Assembly: GCF_014647495.1 (NCBI RefSeq)
Contig: NZ_BMPH01000001.1
Span: 186,001-250,000 of the forward strand
Source of the DNA: Glutamicibacter protophormiae
Lineage (GTDB): Bacteria; Actinomycetota; Actinomycetes; Actinomycetales; Micrococcaceae
DNA length: 64,000 bases
Direction: 5' to 3'
The notes under the pieces were generated by a model, which searched no databases, had not been told where the DNA came from, and worked only from the letters and a program-made list of their open reading frames with translations. Shown in pieces: positions 45,684 through 56,765 of the stretch. Position numbers and translations under genes: made by a program. The number at the start of each line of letters is the position of its first letter. The stretch's first letter is position 1.

Positions 45684-46349
45684 CTACCGGGTGGCCGCCT
45701 GCAGCACGCGGCGCAGCAGCGGTTCGGCCTGCGGGGTGGTGATGAAGAAGATTTCGTCGCCGCCCTCGATGACATCGTCGTCGCTGGGCGGGAACGGGGT
45801 CTTGTCGCGCACCACGGCCATGAGCGTGGTTTCCTCCGGCCACGGCACGCGCCCGATGGTGCGCCCGATCATGCCCGAATCATGCGGCACGGTGAACTCC
45901 ACCAGGTAGACCTCGCCGGCCTTCAGCGTGAGCAGGCGCACTAGGTCGCCGACCTCCACGGCCTCCTCGACCAGCGCGGTCATCAGCCGCGGGGTGCTCA
46001 CCGCGACGTCCACGCCCCAGGCGTCGTCGAACATCCACTCGTTCTTGGGATTGTTCACGCGGCCCACGGTGCGGCGCACCCCGAACTCGCTCTTGGCCAG
46101 CAGCGAAACCACCAGGTTGACCTTGTCGTCGCCCGTGGCGGAGACGACCACGTCGTAGTCCTCCAGCTGCAGGCGCTGCAGCACGGCGAGCTCGCAGGCG
46201 TCGCCGATCAGCCATTTGACCCCTTCGAGGTCGGCGCGCTGCCGCATTTCCGCCTTGAGGTCCACGAGCAGCACCTCGTGGTGGTTGGCCACCAGCTCGC
46301 GGGCGATGGAGGACCCGACCGAGCCGGCTCCGGCGATCATAACCTTCAT
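45684..46349 (-). CDS. TrkA-type potassium uptake regulator (RCK), second copy
   Basis: A 221-residue cytoplasmic RCK protein. The N-terminal Rossmann domain (MKVMIAGAGSVGSSIARELV, then EVLLVDLK) binds NAD(H) or ATP; the C-terminal RCK_C domain starts near residue 135. It corresponds to M. tuberculosis CeoC. Such subunits gate K+ channels or transporters. It starts 15 bases after the first trkA copy. No TrkH/KtrB membrane subunit is in the window. Confidence 0.9.
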   Translation of the reverse strand: MKVMIAGAGSVGSSIARELVANHHEVLLVDLKAEMRQRADLEGVKWLIGDACELAVLQRLQLEDYDVVVSATGDDKVNLVVSLLAKSEFGVRRTVGRVNNPKNEWMFDDAWGVDVAVSTPRLMTALVEEAVEVGDLVRLLTLKAGEVYLVEFTVPHDSGMIGRTIGRVPWPEETTLMAVVRDKTPFPPSDDDVIEGGDEIFFITTPQAEPLLRRVLQAATR

Positions 46350-46364
46350 TCTTCGGCCTTTCGC

Positions 46365-47042
46365 TTAGTCTGCAGGGGCGGGCTTGGGGGCGCTGGCCAG
46401 GATCTTTTCCACTTCCTGGCTGCGGTCCAGGTGCATCATGACGTGGATCAGGTCCCCGCCCTGCAGCCGGGTGCGGCTTTCCGGGATGGTCCCCTCGCCG
46501 AAGCGGGTCAGGTAGGCCACGCGCACCCCGGCGGCGGCCTCCAGGTCCTTGACCAGGCGGCCGTACCATTCGCGGTGCAGCGCCACCTCGGTCAACACCA
46601 GGCGGCCCGAGGGCTCGCGGAAGTCCCCGCGCATCGAGTAGTCCGGCAGGATGCGGCGCAGCACCTGGTCGGTGCTCCAACGCACCGCGGCGACCGTGGG
46701 GATGCCCAGCCGCTGGTAGATCTCGGCGCGGCCCGGGTCGTAGATGCGGGCGACCACATGCGGCACGTGGTAGGTTTCGCGGGCGACGCGGGTGGCCAGA
46801 ATGTTGGAATTATCACCGCTGGAGACCGCCGCGAAGGCGTAGGCCTCGTCGATCTTCGCCTGCTCCAAGGTGTCCTTGTCGAAGCCCAGGCCGGTGACCT
46901 TGCTGCCGGAGAACTCGTCGCTGAGCCGGCGGAAGGCCTCCGGGTTCTGGTCGATGACCGCCACCGAATGCCCGGCGGAATCCAGCGTATGGGCCAACGC
47001 CACACCCACTCGGCCGCAGCCCATGATCACAAAGTGCGCCAC
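46365..47042 (-). CDS. trkA: TrkA-type potassium uptake regulator (RCK), first copy
   Basis: A 225-residue RCK protein with an N-terminal nucleotide-binding domain (VAHFVIMGCGRVGVALAHTL; HSVAVIDQNPEAF) and a C-terminal RCK_C domain, corresponding to M. tuberculosis CeoB. GTG at 47042 with GAGGAG eight bases upstream decides the start; longer frames reach into the divergent promoter region. It is followed by the second trkA copy and is divergent from the KimA-like transporter gene, so the three are likely to act together in K+ uptake. Confidence 0.9.
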   Translation of the reverse strand: MAHFVIMGCGRVGVALAHTLDSAGHSVAVIDQNPEAFRRLSDEFSGSKVTGLGFDKDTLEQAKIDEAYAFAAVSSGDNSNILATRVARETYHVPHVVARIYDPGRAEIYQRLGIPTVAAVRWSTDQVLRRILPDYSMRGDFREPSGRLVLTEVALHREWYGRLVKDLEAAAGVRVAYLTRFGEGTIPESRTRLQGGDLIHVMMHLDRSQEVEKILASAPKPAPAD

Positions 47043-47187
47043 CAAAAACTCCTCGGGGTCCAGCATCAGGATGAACATCGTCGCGGCACCGCTGCTGGTG
47101 CCACGAATGCAACAATAGCGCTGATCGGCGCCGCGTTGAGCCCAATGAAGACGGCATGCCGCGCGGAGCCTGCGATAACGTTGTCTC

Positions 47188-49206
47188 GTGCCTGCTTTAT
47201 TTGATGGTCTGAAACGGATCCTCGTGGGCCGGCCCTTCAGCACCGAACAGCTGAAAAAGAAGCCGCTCCCACCGAAAATTGCGCTGCCGGTTTTCTCCTC
47301 CAGCGCCCTGTCCTCGCTGGCCTACGCCCCGGACGAAATCCTGCTGACCCTGGCCATGGCCGGCGTCGCGGCGACCATGCTCTCCCCGGCGGTGGGCGTG
47401 GCCGTGCTGGTGGTGCTCGTGGTGCTGGTGCTGTCCTACCGGCAGTCCATCAAGGCCTACCCCTCCGGCGGCGGCGACTACGAGATCGTGCGCACGAACC
47501 TCGGCGCCCGGCCGGGCACCGCCGTGGCCGCGGCCCTGCTGGTGGACTTCGTGCTCACCGTCGCGGTCTCCAGTTCCTCGGCCGCCCAGTACCTCAGCGG
47601 GCTGTTCCCGGTGCTGGGGGAGCACCGCGGCCTGGTCGCGGCGGGCATCGTGGTTTTCCTGGTGGTGGCGAACCTGCGCGGGCGCGGCCAGAGCCGCTGG
47701 GCGCTGGCGGTGCCGGTGTACCTGTTCGTCTTCGGCATGCTGGCGCTGATCGCGATCGGCGGGCTGCTGGCGGCCACCGGCAAGCTGGGCCTGGCGCCCA
47801 GCGCCGAGTTCACCATTGTGCCCGAGGAGCAGTTCTCCAACGGGCTGCACGGCGTGGTGGGCGCGCTGCTGATCCTGCGCGCCTTCTCCACCGGCTCCGC
47901 GGTGCTGACCGGCATCGAGGTGCCGATCTCCAACGTCCAGTCCCTGGCCAAGCCGCGCGCCCGCAACGCCGGGCGCATCCTGCTGGTGGTTGGACTGCTC
48001 TCCGGGGTGCTGACCCTGGGCACGCTGATGCTGGCGCGGGCCAGCGGCATCAAGGTCGTCGCCGACCCCCAGAAGTCCCTGATGCTGGACGGGCTGCCGG
48101 TGTCCGCGGACTATGTCCAGGTGCCGGTGCTCGGCCAGCTGGCGCAGGCGGTGTTCGGCGACTTCATGCTGGGCACCGTGGTCGTCTCGGTGCTGACCAT
48201 CCTGGTGCTGCTGCTGGCCGGCAACCAGGCCTTCAACTCCTTCCCGTCGCTGGCCAGCCACCTGGCCACCGACGGCTACCTGCCCCGCCAGCTGCGCACG
48301 CGCGGTGACCGGCTGGGCTTCTCCAACGGCATCCTGTCCCTGGGCGTCGCCGCGGTGCTGCTGGTCCTGGTGTTCCAGGGCGATGTCACGATCCTGATCC
48401 AGTTGTACGTGGTGGGTGTGTTCGTCTCCTTCACGCTGAGCCAGCTGGGCATGCTCAAGCACTGGAACCGCGAGCTGGTCCCGGTCGCGGACCGGCGCAT
48501 CCGCGCCGCGAAAAAACGCCAGCGCCTGCTGAACCTGGTGGGCCTGGTGCTCTCCGGGCTGGTCCTGCTGATCGTGCTGGCCACCCGCTTCGTGCACGGC
48601 GCCTGGATCGCGGTGCTGGGTATCGTGCTGCTGATGTTCGTGATGAACTCGCTGCACCGCCACTACCAGCAGGTGGATGCCGAACTGTCCATCGAGGACG
48701 GAGGCCAGGCCACCGCGCTGCCGGCGCGCGTGCACGCCCTGGTGCTGGTCTCCACGCTGCGCAAACCGGTGCTGCGCGCGCTGGCCTTCGCCCGGGCCAG
48801 CCGCCCCTCGAAGCTCGAAGCGATCATCGTCGACGTGGAGCCGCAGAAGACCCAGCGCACCCTGCAGGACTGGGAGCGGCTGCGCATCCCGGTGCCGATC
48901 ACCGCGCTGGCATCGCCCTACCGCGACATCCCCGGGGCGCTGATCGAGCACATCCGCTCGATCAAGCGCGAGTCCCCGCGTGATCTGATCGTGGTCTACA
49001 TTCCCGAATACGTGGTCGGCCACTGGTGGGAGCAGCTGGTGCACAACCAGACCGCCCTGCGGGTGAAGAACCGGCTGCACTATGAGCCCGGGGTGCTGAT
49101 CGCCTCCGTGCCCTGGCGCCTGCTGAGCGCCAAGAACGCCCTGGGCGGCGGGCCGACCGAGGAATCCTCGGCCCACCGCGAACCCAAACCCCTGCCGAAG
49201 GACTAA
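47188..49206 (+). CDS. KimA-like APC/KUP superfamily transporter
   Basis: A 672-residue transporter. About 12 helices span residues 35-500 and a soluble domain of about 150 residues follows. Segments that match B. subtilis KimA (YdaO) as I recall it are SSALSSLAYAPDEILL, SYRQSIKAYPSGGGDYEIV, RGDRLGFSNGI and, in the soluble domain, VHNQTALRVKNRL. KimA is a high-affinity proton-coupled K+ importer whose cytoplasmic domain dimerises and is inhibited by c-di-AMP. Databases usually call this actinobacterial protein an amino acid permease. The divergent pair of TrkA genes supports K+ transport. GTG start. Confidence 0.82.
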   Translation: MPALFDGLKRILVGRPFSTEQLKKKPLPPKIALPVFSSSALSSLAYAPDEILLTLAMAGVAATMLSPAVGVAVLVVLVVLVLSYRQSIKAYPSGGGDYEIVRTNLGARPGTAVAAALLVDFVLTVAVSSSSAAQYLSGLFPVLGEHRGLVAAGIVVFLVVANLRGRGQSRWALAVPVYLFVFGMLALIAIGGLLAATGKLGLAPSAEFTIVPEEQFSNGLHGVVGALLILRAFSTGSAVLTGIEVPISNVQSLAKPRARNAGRILLVVGLLSGVLTLGTLMLARASGIKVVADPQKSLMLDGLPVSADYVQVPVLGQLAQAVFGDFMLGTVVVSVLTILVLLLAGNQAFNSFPSLASHLATDGYLPRQLRTRGDRLGFSNGILSLGVAAVLLVLVFQGDVTILIQLYVVGVFVSFTLSQLGMLKHWNRELVPVADRRIRAAKKRQRLLNLVGLVLSGLVLLIVLATRFVHGAWIAVLGIVLLMFVMNSLHRHYQQVDAELSIEDGGQATALPARVHALVLVSTLRKPVLRALAFARASRPSKLEAIIVDVEPQKTQRTLQDWERLRIPVPITALASPYRDIPGALIEHIRSIKRESPRDLIVVYIPEYVVGHWWEQLVHNQTALRVKNRLHYEPGVLIASVPWRLLSAKNALGGGPTEESSAHREPKPLPKD

Positions 49207-49211
49207 ACCCC

Positions 49212-50534
49212 GTGACTGAATTACCCACCCTGACCCTGCGCCTGGGCGCCATCGCCCACGGCGGACACACCGTGGCCCGCCACGAGGGGCGGGTCATCTT
49301 CGTCCGCCACGGCATCCCCGGCGAACTGGTCACCGTCCGGCTGACCGAGAGCGGCGAGAACGCCAAGTTCTGGCGCGCCGACGTCGTGGAGGTGCAGGAA
49401 GCGAGCGAGCACCGCGTTCCGCATTTCTGGGCCGCGGCCGACGCCCTGCGCCGCCGCGACCCGGTGGGCGGCGCCGAATTCGGCCACATCACCCTGGAGC
49501 ACCAGCGCGAGCTGAAGGCCGCGGTGGCCGCCGAGCAGCTGACCCGGCTGGGCGGCCTGAAGGCCGAGGACTACAACTTCCCCGCCGTGCAGCCGGTGGC
49601 CGGGCAGGGCGACGGCCTGGGCTGGCGCACCCGCATGTCCTACTCCGTGGACGCCGACGGCAAGCTGGCCATGAGCGGCTTCCGCAGCAATACGCTCACC
49701 GCCATCGACTCCATGCCGCTGGCCCACCCGGCCATCGAGCGCACCGGGCTGTACGCGATGGACTTCAGCGGTATCGAGCGGGTGGAGGCCGCTGTCTCCA
49801 GCGCGGACGACGCCACCGTGCTGATCCTGCTGGCCGAGTCCCGCCCCGGCGCGGCCCGCAAGGCGGCCCGCCAGTTCCCCGAGGGCGTCAACGTAGCGGC
49901 CTTCAGCCAGCAGGGCGGCTCGGCCGCCGACGGCCGCGGCGAGCTGCAGGCGCTGACCGGGCGCAGCTGGCTGCAGGAGTCAGTGCTGGGGGAGGGCTTC
50001 CGCATCACCGGCGAGGGCTTCTGGCAGGTGCACCGCGCCGCGGCCACCGTGCTGAGCGAACGGGTCCTGGAACTGACCGAACCGGCGCGCGGTGAGCAGA
50101 TCGCGGACCTGTACGCCGGGGCGGGCCTGTTCTCGCTGCCGCTGGCGAAGGCCGTGGGTCCCGAAGGGCGCGTGTTCTCCATCGAGGGCGCGCCGGGCAC
50201 CCACGCCGATGCCAAGAAGAACCTGCGCGAGCTGCGCCAGGCCAGCGTCATCCGCGGCCGCGTGGAACGCGTGCTGCGCCAGGTCGCCCGCGACGCCCAG
50301 CTCGATGCGGTCGTGCTCGACCCGCCGCGGGCCGGAATCGACAAGCAGGTGGCCGCCGAATTGGGTTCCAGCGGTGTTTCGCGCATTTGTTACGTCTCCT
50401 GCGACCCGGCATCTTTCGCCCGGGATACCGCTCGATTGACCTCCCGTGGCTACGAATTAGCGCACATGGAGATTCACGATTTGTACCCGCACACCCACCA
50501 CATGGAGTCGATCGGGCTCTTTGTACGCCGTTAG
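49212..50534 (+). CDS. TRAM-domain class I RNA methyltransferase (TrmA/RlmD family)
   Basis: A 440-residue SAM-dependent enzyme that probably methylates uracil C5 in tRNA or rRNA. An N-terminal TRAM domain (about 5-60, GAIAHGGHTVARHEGRVIFV) is followed by the central domain and the Rossmann domain with DLYAGAGLFSLPLA, LDPPRAG and YVSCDPASFARD carrying the catalytic cysteine. The CX5CX2C iron-sulfur ligands of RlmD between TRAM and catalytic domains are absent. GTG start five bases after the KimA-like gene, so the two are cotranscribed. Confidence 0.9.
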   Translation: MTELPTLTLRLGAIAHGGHTVARHEGRVIFVRHGIPGELVTVRLTESGENAKFWRADVVEVQEASEHRVPHFWAAADALRRRDPVGGAEFGHITLEHQRELKAAVAAEQLTRLGGLKAEDYNFPAVQPVAGQGDGLGWRTRMSYSVDADGKLAMSGFRSNTLTAIDSMPLAHPAIERTGLYAMDFSGIERVEAAVSSADDATVLILLAESRPGAARKAARQFPEGVNVAAFSQQGGSAADGRGELQALTGRSWLQESVLGEGFRITGEGFWQVHRAAATVLSERVLELTEPARGEQIADLYAGAGLFSLPLAKAVGPEGRVFSIEGAPGTHADAKKNLRELRQASVIRGRVERVLRQVARDAQLDAVVLDPPRAGIDKQVAAELGSSGVSRICYVSCDPASFARDTARLTSRGYELAHMEIHDLYPHTHHMESIGLFVRR

Positions 50535-50652
50535 ACCGGCGAATATTGCCGTTTGGACACGAATTTGGCGGAAAATTATCCCTGTTCATTCTTTTTGTCC
50601 TAGTTGGCGATAGACTGTTTTTAGCTCTGCAACGATACAAGCATGAGAATCT

Positions 50653-50672
50653 CAGTTAGGAACTCCTAACTG
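50653..50672. promoter_or_regulatory. Palindrome upstream of acnA
   Basis: CAGTTAGGA and TCCTAACTG form a perfect 9-bp inverted repeat with a 2-base centre, 53 bases upstream of the acnA GTG. It is a candidate operator for a dimeric regulator of aconitase. Confidence 0.5.
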
Positions 50673-50725
50673 GAATGCGAGTGTGTGCGTGCAACAGAAT
50701 GAGTGTCTGGCGAGAGGAGTCCCAC

Positions 50726-53434
<2,709 letters not shown>

Positions 53435-53488
53435 GGATCCCGCTTCGATCCTTGATCGACGTGAACCCTAGGTAGTTCCGCAACCCGG

Positions 53489-53532
53489 AACACCGTGAGA
53501 CCCAAGGCCCCGGCCTTGGGTCTCACGGTGTT
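53489..53532 (+). terminator. Long hairpin after acnA
   Basis: A perfect 21-bp inverted repeat (53489-53509 and 53512-53532), 54 bases after the acnA stop; the innermost bases form the loop. It has no clear U-tract but is very stable. Confidence 0.75.
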
Positions 53533-53615
53533 AAACGTGCAAGAATGTTCGGGCGGCGAGCAGCTGCCCGGATGCGTCCGGACCGCCAATCAGCCCTGCC
53601 AAGGTGAAAGCAGCG

Positions 53616-54491
53616 ATGCGCGAGATGACGACTCGAAAACCCCGTCTAGACCAGTTCCTGGATCCAGCGCAACTCGATGCGGTCGAACGCTGGCTGCCTG
53701 ACTGCACCGTAGTCGCGGACCTCTCCTGGCATGAGACCGATACCCTGGTCCTGCACCTGCGTACCCCCGGAAGCGACTACATCCTCAAAAGCGCCGGAGC
53801 CGTGAACCGTCATTTCGAGCGGGAACTTGTCGCCCACAGCGGGCCGACGGCGGCACTGGTCGAGTCGGGGTTCGGCGCTGCGCTGCGTTTCGCCGATTCC
53901 CGGGCCAGGCTCATGATCCTCGAATATCTTCCCGGACGCCTCAGCGAGCACACCGCACGGGAACTGGACCCGGAATTCCACCGCCAGGCCGGACACGCCC
54001 TGCGAACCCTGCACCAGGGCACGGGGCGGCTCGACGCAGAATACGAATCGAAGCTGCTGGCCGTGAGCCTGAAGCGGCTGGGACAAGGGCACCGGATCGA
54101 ACCGGAGAACGAACGCCGGGCCTACGAGGCCCTGCGGGCCTACCGGCCGCGGCCGGTCCGGCTGGTTCCAACCCACGGCGACTGGCAGCCGCGCAACTGG
54201 TTGAGCGACCATGGAAACTTGAAGGTCATCGATTTCGGCCGTTTCGACTACCGTGCACCGTCCACCGACTTGGTGCGGCTGGCCAACCAGCAATGGCTGG
54301 GGCGCCCCGAGCTTGAAAAGGCTTTCCTGCAGGGCTACGGCGGCGACCCGCGACAGGCACGCAGCTGGCCGATCGAATGCCTGCATGAGGCTATCGGCAC
54401 GGTCGTCTATGCCTACCGCCTCGGCGCCGAGGACTTCGAAGCCCAGGGCCAGCGCATGCTCGGCCGGGCCTTGCAGCTTGCCGGGTGCTGA
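53616..54491 (+). CDS. Aminoglycoside phosphotransferase-like (APH/choline kinase fold) protein
   Basis: A protein of about 291 residues with the APH kinase fold. VPTHGDWQPRNWL is the catalytic loop (HGDxxxxN) and VIDFGRFDYRAP the metal-binding DFG-type segment; a lysine in YILKSAG may bind ATP. The substrate could be a small molecule such as a sugar, amine or antibiotic; sequence alone does not tell. ATG at 53616 follows AAGGTGAAAG; a GTG at 53604 in the same frame is also possible. It converges on the patatin gene. Confidence 0.78.
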   Translation: MREMTTRKPRLDQFLDPAQLDAVERWLPDCTVVADLSWHETDTLVLHLRTPGSDYILKSAGAVNRHFERELVAHSGPTAALVESGFGAALRFADSRARLMILEYLPGRLSEHTARELDPEFHRQAGHALRTLHQGTGRLDAEYESKLLAVSLKRLGQGHRIEPENERRAYEALRAYRPRPVRLVPTHGDWQPRNWLSDHGNLKVIDFGRFDYRAPSTDLVRLANQQWLGRPELEKAFLQGYGGDPRQARSWPIECLHEAIGTVVYAYRLGAEDFEAQGQRMLGRALQLAGC

Positions 54492-54544
54492 AGACCGCCA
54501 GGCCGGCATCGGCCACCCGCCGGTGATCCACGGTGCCGGCAGCC

Positions 54545-55849
54545 CTATTCGGAACGCGCGGTGCGCAGCATCTTCAGGGTGTCCCGGACGGCGAAGATCC
54601 GCTGCCGAAGTCCGTGGGCGCCGAAGGGCTCCAGCGAGATGAGCATGCGGATCCGTCCGAGCAGTCCCATCCGCAGCTTCGCACGCCGGGTGCCGAGCTC
54701 CGCTGCAGCCCGCGGGAGCTGCTCGAAGATCGACCGCCCTGCGGGAACGTCCCGCCGGATGACCAGCGGAACCCAGCTGCCATCGATCCTGGCCCGTGCC
54801 CGGTATTCCCACGCGGTGGCGGTGCGCACGACGCCGCCGGCGGCCAAGGGGATCGGAGGCTTCCCGCGCCGCCCGGTGATAAACCCGGTCACGGTTCCGG
54901 GCTGCATATCATCCAGCGGCAGCCACACGGTCAGCCGCACCCCGAACCCATGCCCGGACAACTGTTCGTTCCAGCTGACGCCAACCGGCCCATCGGTCAT
55001 GGCGGTGCATCGGTAATCGGCGTGAACCCCTTCCGGCCGAGACCGCTCAAGATAGGCGACCGCGTCCCGGTAGCCCATGGACATCAGCGTCGACGCGCTG
55101 ATCCGCCCCAGATAGAAGACCGGGTCCAGCGGCAGCGGGTGCTCCGGCTTGATGACATGCAGGACGAATTCACGTCCAGCGGCCTTGGCCTGCTCGAAAT
55201 CGGCCAGCAGCCCGCCGGTGGCGCTCATTTCGATCATGTGCACGTACTGTTCCAGCGGGCCGTTGCCCCAGTACGGGGAGTTGCCCACGCACCAGACCAA
55301 CCAGATTTCCCTAGCGCCATGATCCAGCGCCGCGGTGATATTCGCATCCCGGATCCACGCCGCATCGGTCCAGGTGGCCCCGTCGCGATGCAGCGGCGCG
55401 GTGAAAATCGGCAAGCTCATGCCCGCCACCAGCAGCTGCGGGTCCACGTCTTTGGATGAGACCGCGATGCTTCGCTTTTCGGTGAAGTTCGCGATGTTGA
55501 ACGTCCCGGGAGTCTTGCTTTTCCGGATGGCCTCCACATCCACGCCCATGGAGGGGAACAACTTGGTGATCATTGCCTCGGGGCTGGAAAGCGCCGGCAG
55601 GTTCCATGGCCCCCGCAGGTAGTCGCGCAGCGGCAACGGCGAGGAGAAATGGGAGACCTTCACCGAGGCCCAATGCTTCATCATCTGGTCTGCATCCTGC
55701 CCGGAGAGCATCATGGCGGTGTTCAGGATTCCGCCGGAGGTCCCGTCCACATGGGTGAACTCCAGGCCCGCTTCTTCCAGGGCCTTGAGCACGCCAGCCT
55801 GCCAGGCGACGCGCATGCCTCCGCCGGCGAGCACCAGCGAGCGTTTCAC
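54545..55849 (-). CDS. Patatin-like phospholipase family protein
   Basis: A 434-residue protein. The patatin oxyanion hole GGGMR (residues 9-13) and nucleophile elbow GTSGG (Ser38) are intact. The usual DGG of the catalytic Asp region appears as DAA (TWTDAAW, Asp162), so the Asp remains. The C-terminal part from about 285 (VSWNEQLSGHGF, then GVRLTVWLP) is outside the lipase domain and resembles the C-terminal module of the GMC oxidoreductase in the same operon (inference). It is expected to hydrolyse an acyl ester. It is the last of seven overlapping genes; its ATG overlaps the preceding stop by four bases. Confidence 0.85.
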   Translation of the reverse strand: MKRSLVLAGGGMRVAWQAGVLKALEEAGLEFTHVDGTSGGILNTAMMLSGQDADQMMKHWASVKVSHFSSPLPLRDYLRGPWNLPALSSPEAMITKLFPSMGVDVEAIRKSKTPGTFNIANFTEKRSIAVSSKDVDPQLLVAGMSLPIFTAPLHRDGATWTDAAWIRDANITAALDHGAREIWLVWCVGNSPYWGNGPLEQYVHMIEMSATGGLLADFEQAKAAGREFVLHVIKPEHPLPLDPVFYLGRISASTLMSMGYRDAVAYLERSRPEGVHADYRCTAMTDGPVGVSWNEQLSGHGFGVRLTVWLPLDDMQPGTVTGFITGRRGKPPIPLAAGGVVRTATAWEYRARARIDGSWVPLVIRRDVPAGRSIFEQLPRAAAELGTRRAKLRMGLLGRIRMLISLEPFGAHGLRQRIFAVRDTLKMLRTARSE

Positions 55850-56271
55850 CGCAGCGTCCGTTCATGCTTCGGGAGCATCTTCGCGCCCAGGCCGGCGGCC
55901 AGCACCGCGGCCGAGAGCAGGTCGAACGCCGCGACGGCCAGCGCCCGGCGGGCGAACACGCCGCGGCGCACCCCAATCGCGACCGCGCCGACCGCGCCGG
56001 CCTTCTGGACCACGGACCAGAACAGCGCCAGGCGCATCGACTTGCGGCAGAGCATCGAGTGGGTCAACATCCCGCCGGTGACCGTCATGAACATGCCGAC
56101 CGTTCCGAACAGCTGGCAGGTCGCCGGCGAATTCTCGGCCCCGACGAGCTTCAGCACGAGGCCCGGAGCAGCCGCCTGGCTTGCCCCGGACACCACGGTG
56201 ACAGCACCGATGCCAAGCGCCGCGCGATCCAGCAGCGGGCCGGAACAGGATTTTACTGATGTGCGTTTCAT
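55846..56271 (-). CDS. Small membrane protein of the 7-gene cluster (A)
   Basis: A 141-residue membrane protein with four hydrophobic segments near residues 12-35, 45-65, 80-97 and 110-130 and a basic C-terminus. I do not recognise a family. ATG at 56271 (MKRTSV) follows GGAGG; a start at 56286 is possible. Its stop overlaps the patatin start and its start overlaps the upstream gene's stop, each by four bases, so it is a fixed member of the cluster. Confidence 0.72.
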   Translation of the reverse strand: MKRTSVKSCSGPLLDRAALGIGAVTVVSGASQAAAPGLVLKLVGAENSPATCQLFGTVGMFMTVTGGMLTHSMLCRKSMRLALFWSVVQKAGAVGAVAIGVRRGVFARRALAVAAFDLLSAAVLAAGLGAKMLPKHERTLR

Positions 56272-56765
56272 GGCAGTGCCTCCCATAATTCATGGCCCGC
56301 CAGCAGATAACCGACCGCGGCCGCCCAGTAAACCAATGCTGCGTAGAATCTCGCCCAGTTGCGCGTGACCCACTGGCGCATCGTGGCGCGCAGCTCGGAC
56401 TCGTCGGTCACCGCACCGGTCAGCAGCTGCTGGTTGACCGGACGCATGGACAGCGCAAACCACAAGGCCAGGAACATGTATGCCGCGGCGGTGGCGATGG
56501 CGAAGGCCAGCGCCCACACGTGGGTGCGGCCCAGCCACATCTGGACCAACGGGGCGACCAGCAAGGGGAGGAACATGATCCCCAGGAAACGGGTGATCGC
56601 CGTGATGGGCACAGCGAAGACCGTCGACAGCTCATCGAGCCGCAAGCCGAGAAACACCGGACGCAGGAAGAACTGCGCCACCGTCATGAATCCGAGATAC
56701 AACGATGCCCCAAAGACGGTGACCAGTGCCGAAACCAGTGCGGTCCAGGCCAGTGCCGCGCTCAT
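56268..56765 (-). CDS. Small membrane protein of the 7-gene cluster (B), DUF1772-like
   Basis: A 165-residue membrane protein with four helices near residues 3-32, 56-77, 83-104 and 138-158. The segment MRPVNQQLL, then RQWVTRNWARFYAALVYWAA, resembles the DUF1772/anthrone-oxygenase-like family, in which an asparagine and a conserved W-x-x-x-x-W/R region follow helix 3; the match is moderate. Overlaps both neighbours by four bases. Confidence 0.7.
   Translation of the reverse strand: MSAALAWTALVSALVTVFGASLYLGFMTVAQFFLRPVFLGLRLDELSTVFAVPITAITRFLGIMFLPLLVAPLVQMWLGRTHVWALAFAIATAAAYMFLALWFALSMRPVNQQLLTGAVTDESELRATMRQWVTRNWARFYAALVYWAAAVGYLLAGHELWEALP

Noticed and set aside
47043-47187. c-di-AMP (ydaO) riboswitch before the KimA-like gene
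   Set aside because: The gap is only 145 bases and shared with a divergent promoter; I could not find the conserved ydaO leader features.
47197-49176. Minus-strand open frame opposite the KimA-like gene
   Set aside because: Its translation is a His/Gln/Asp-rich shadow with no hydrophobic or domain pattern, while the plus strand encodes a normal transporter.
50653-50672. IdeR/DtxR iron box before acnA
   Set aside because: The TTAGG...CCTAA halves are separated by 4 bases instead of 9, so the site does not fit the IdeR consensus.
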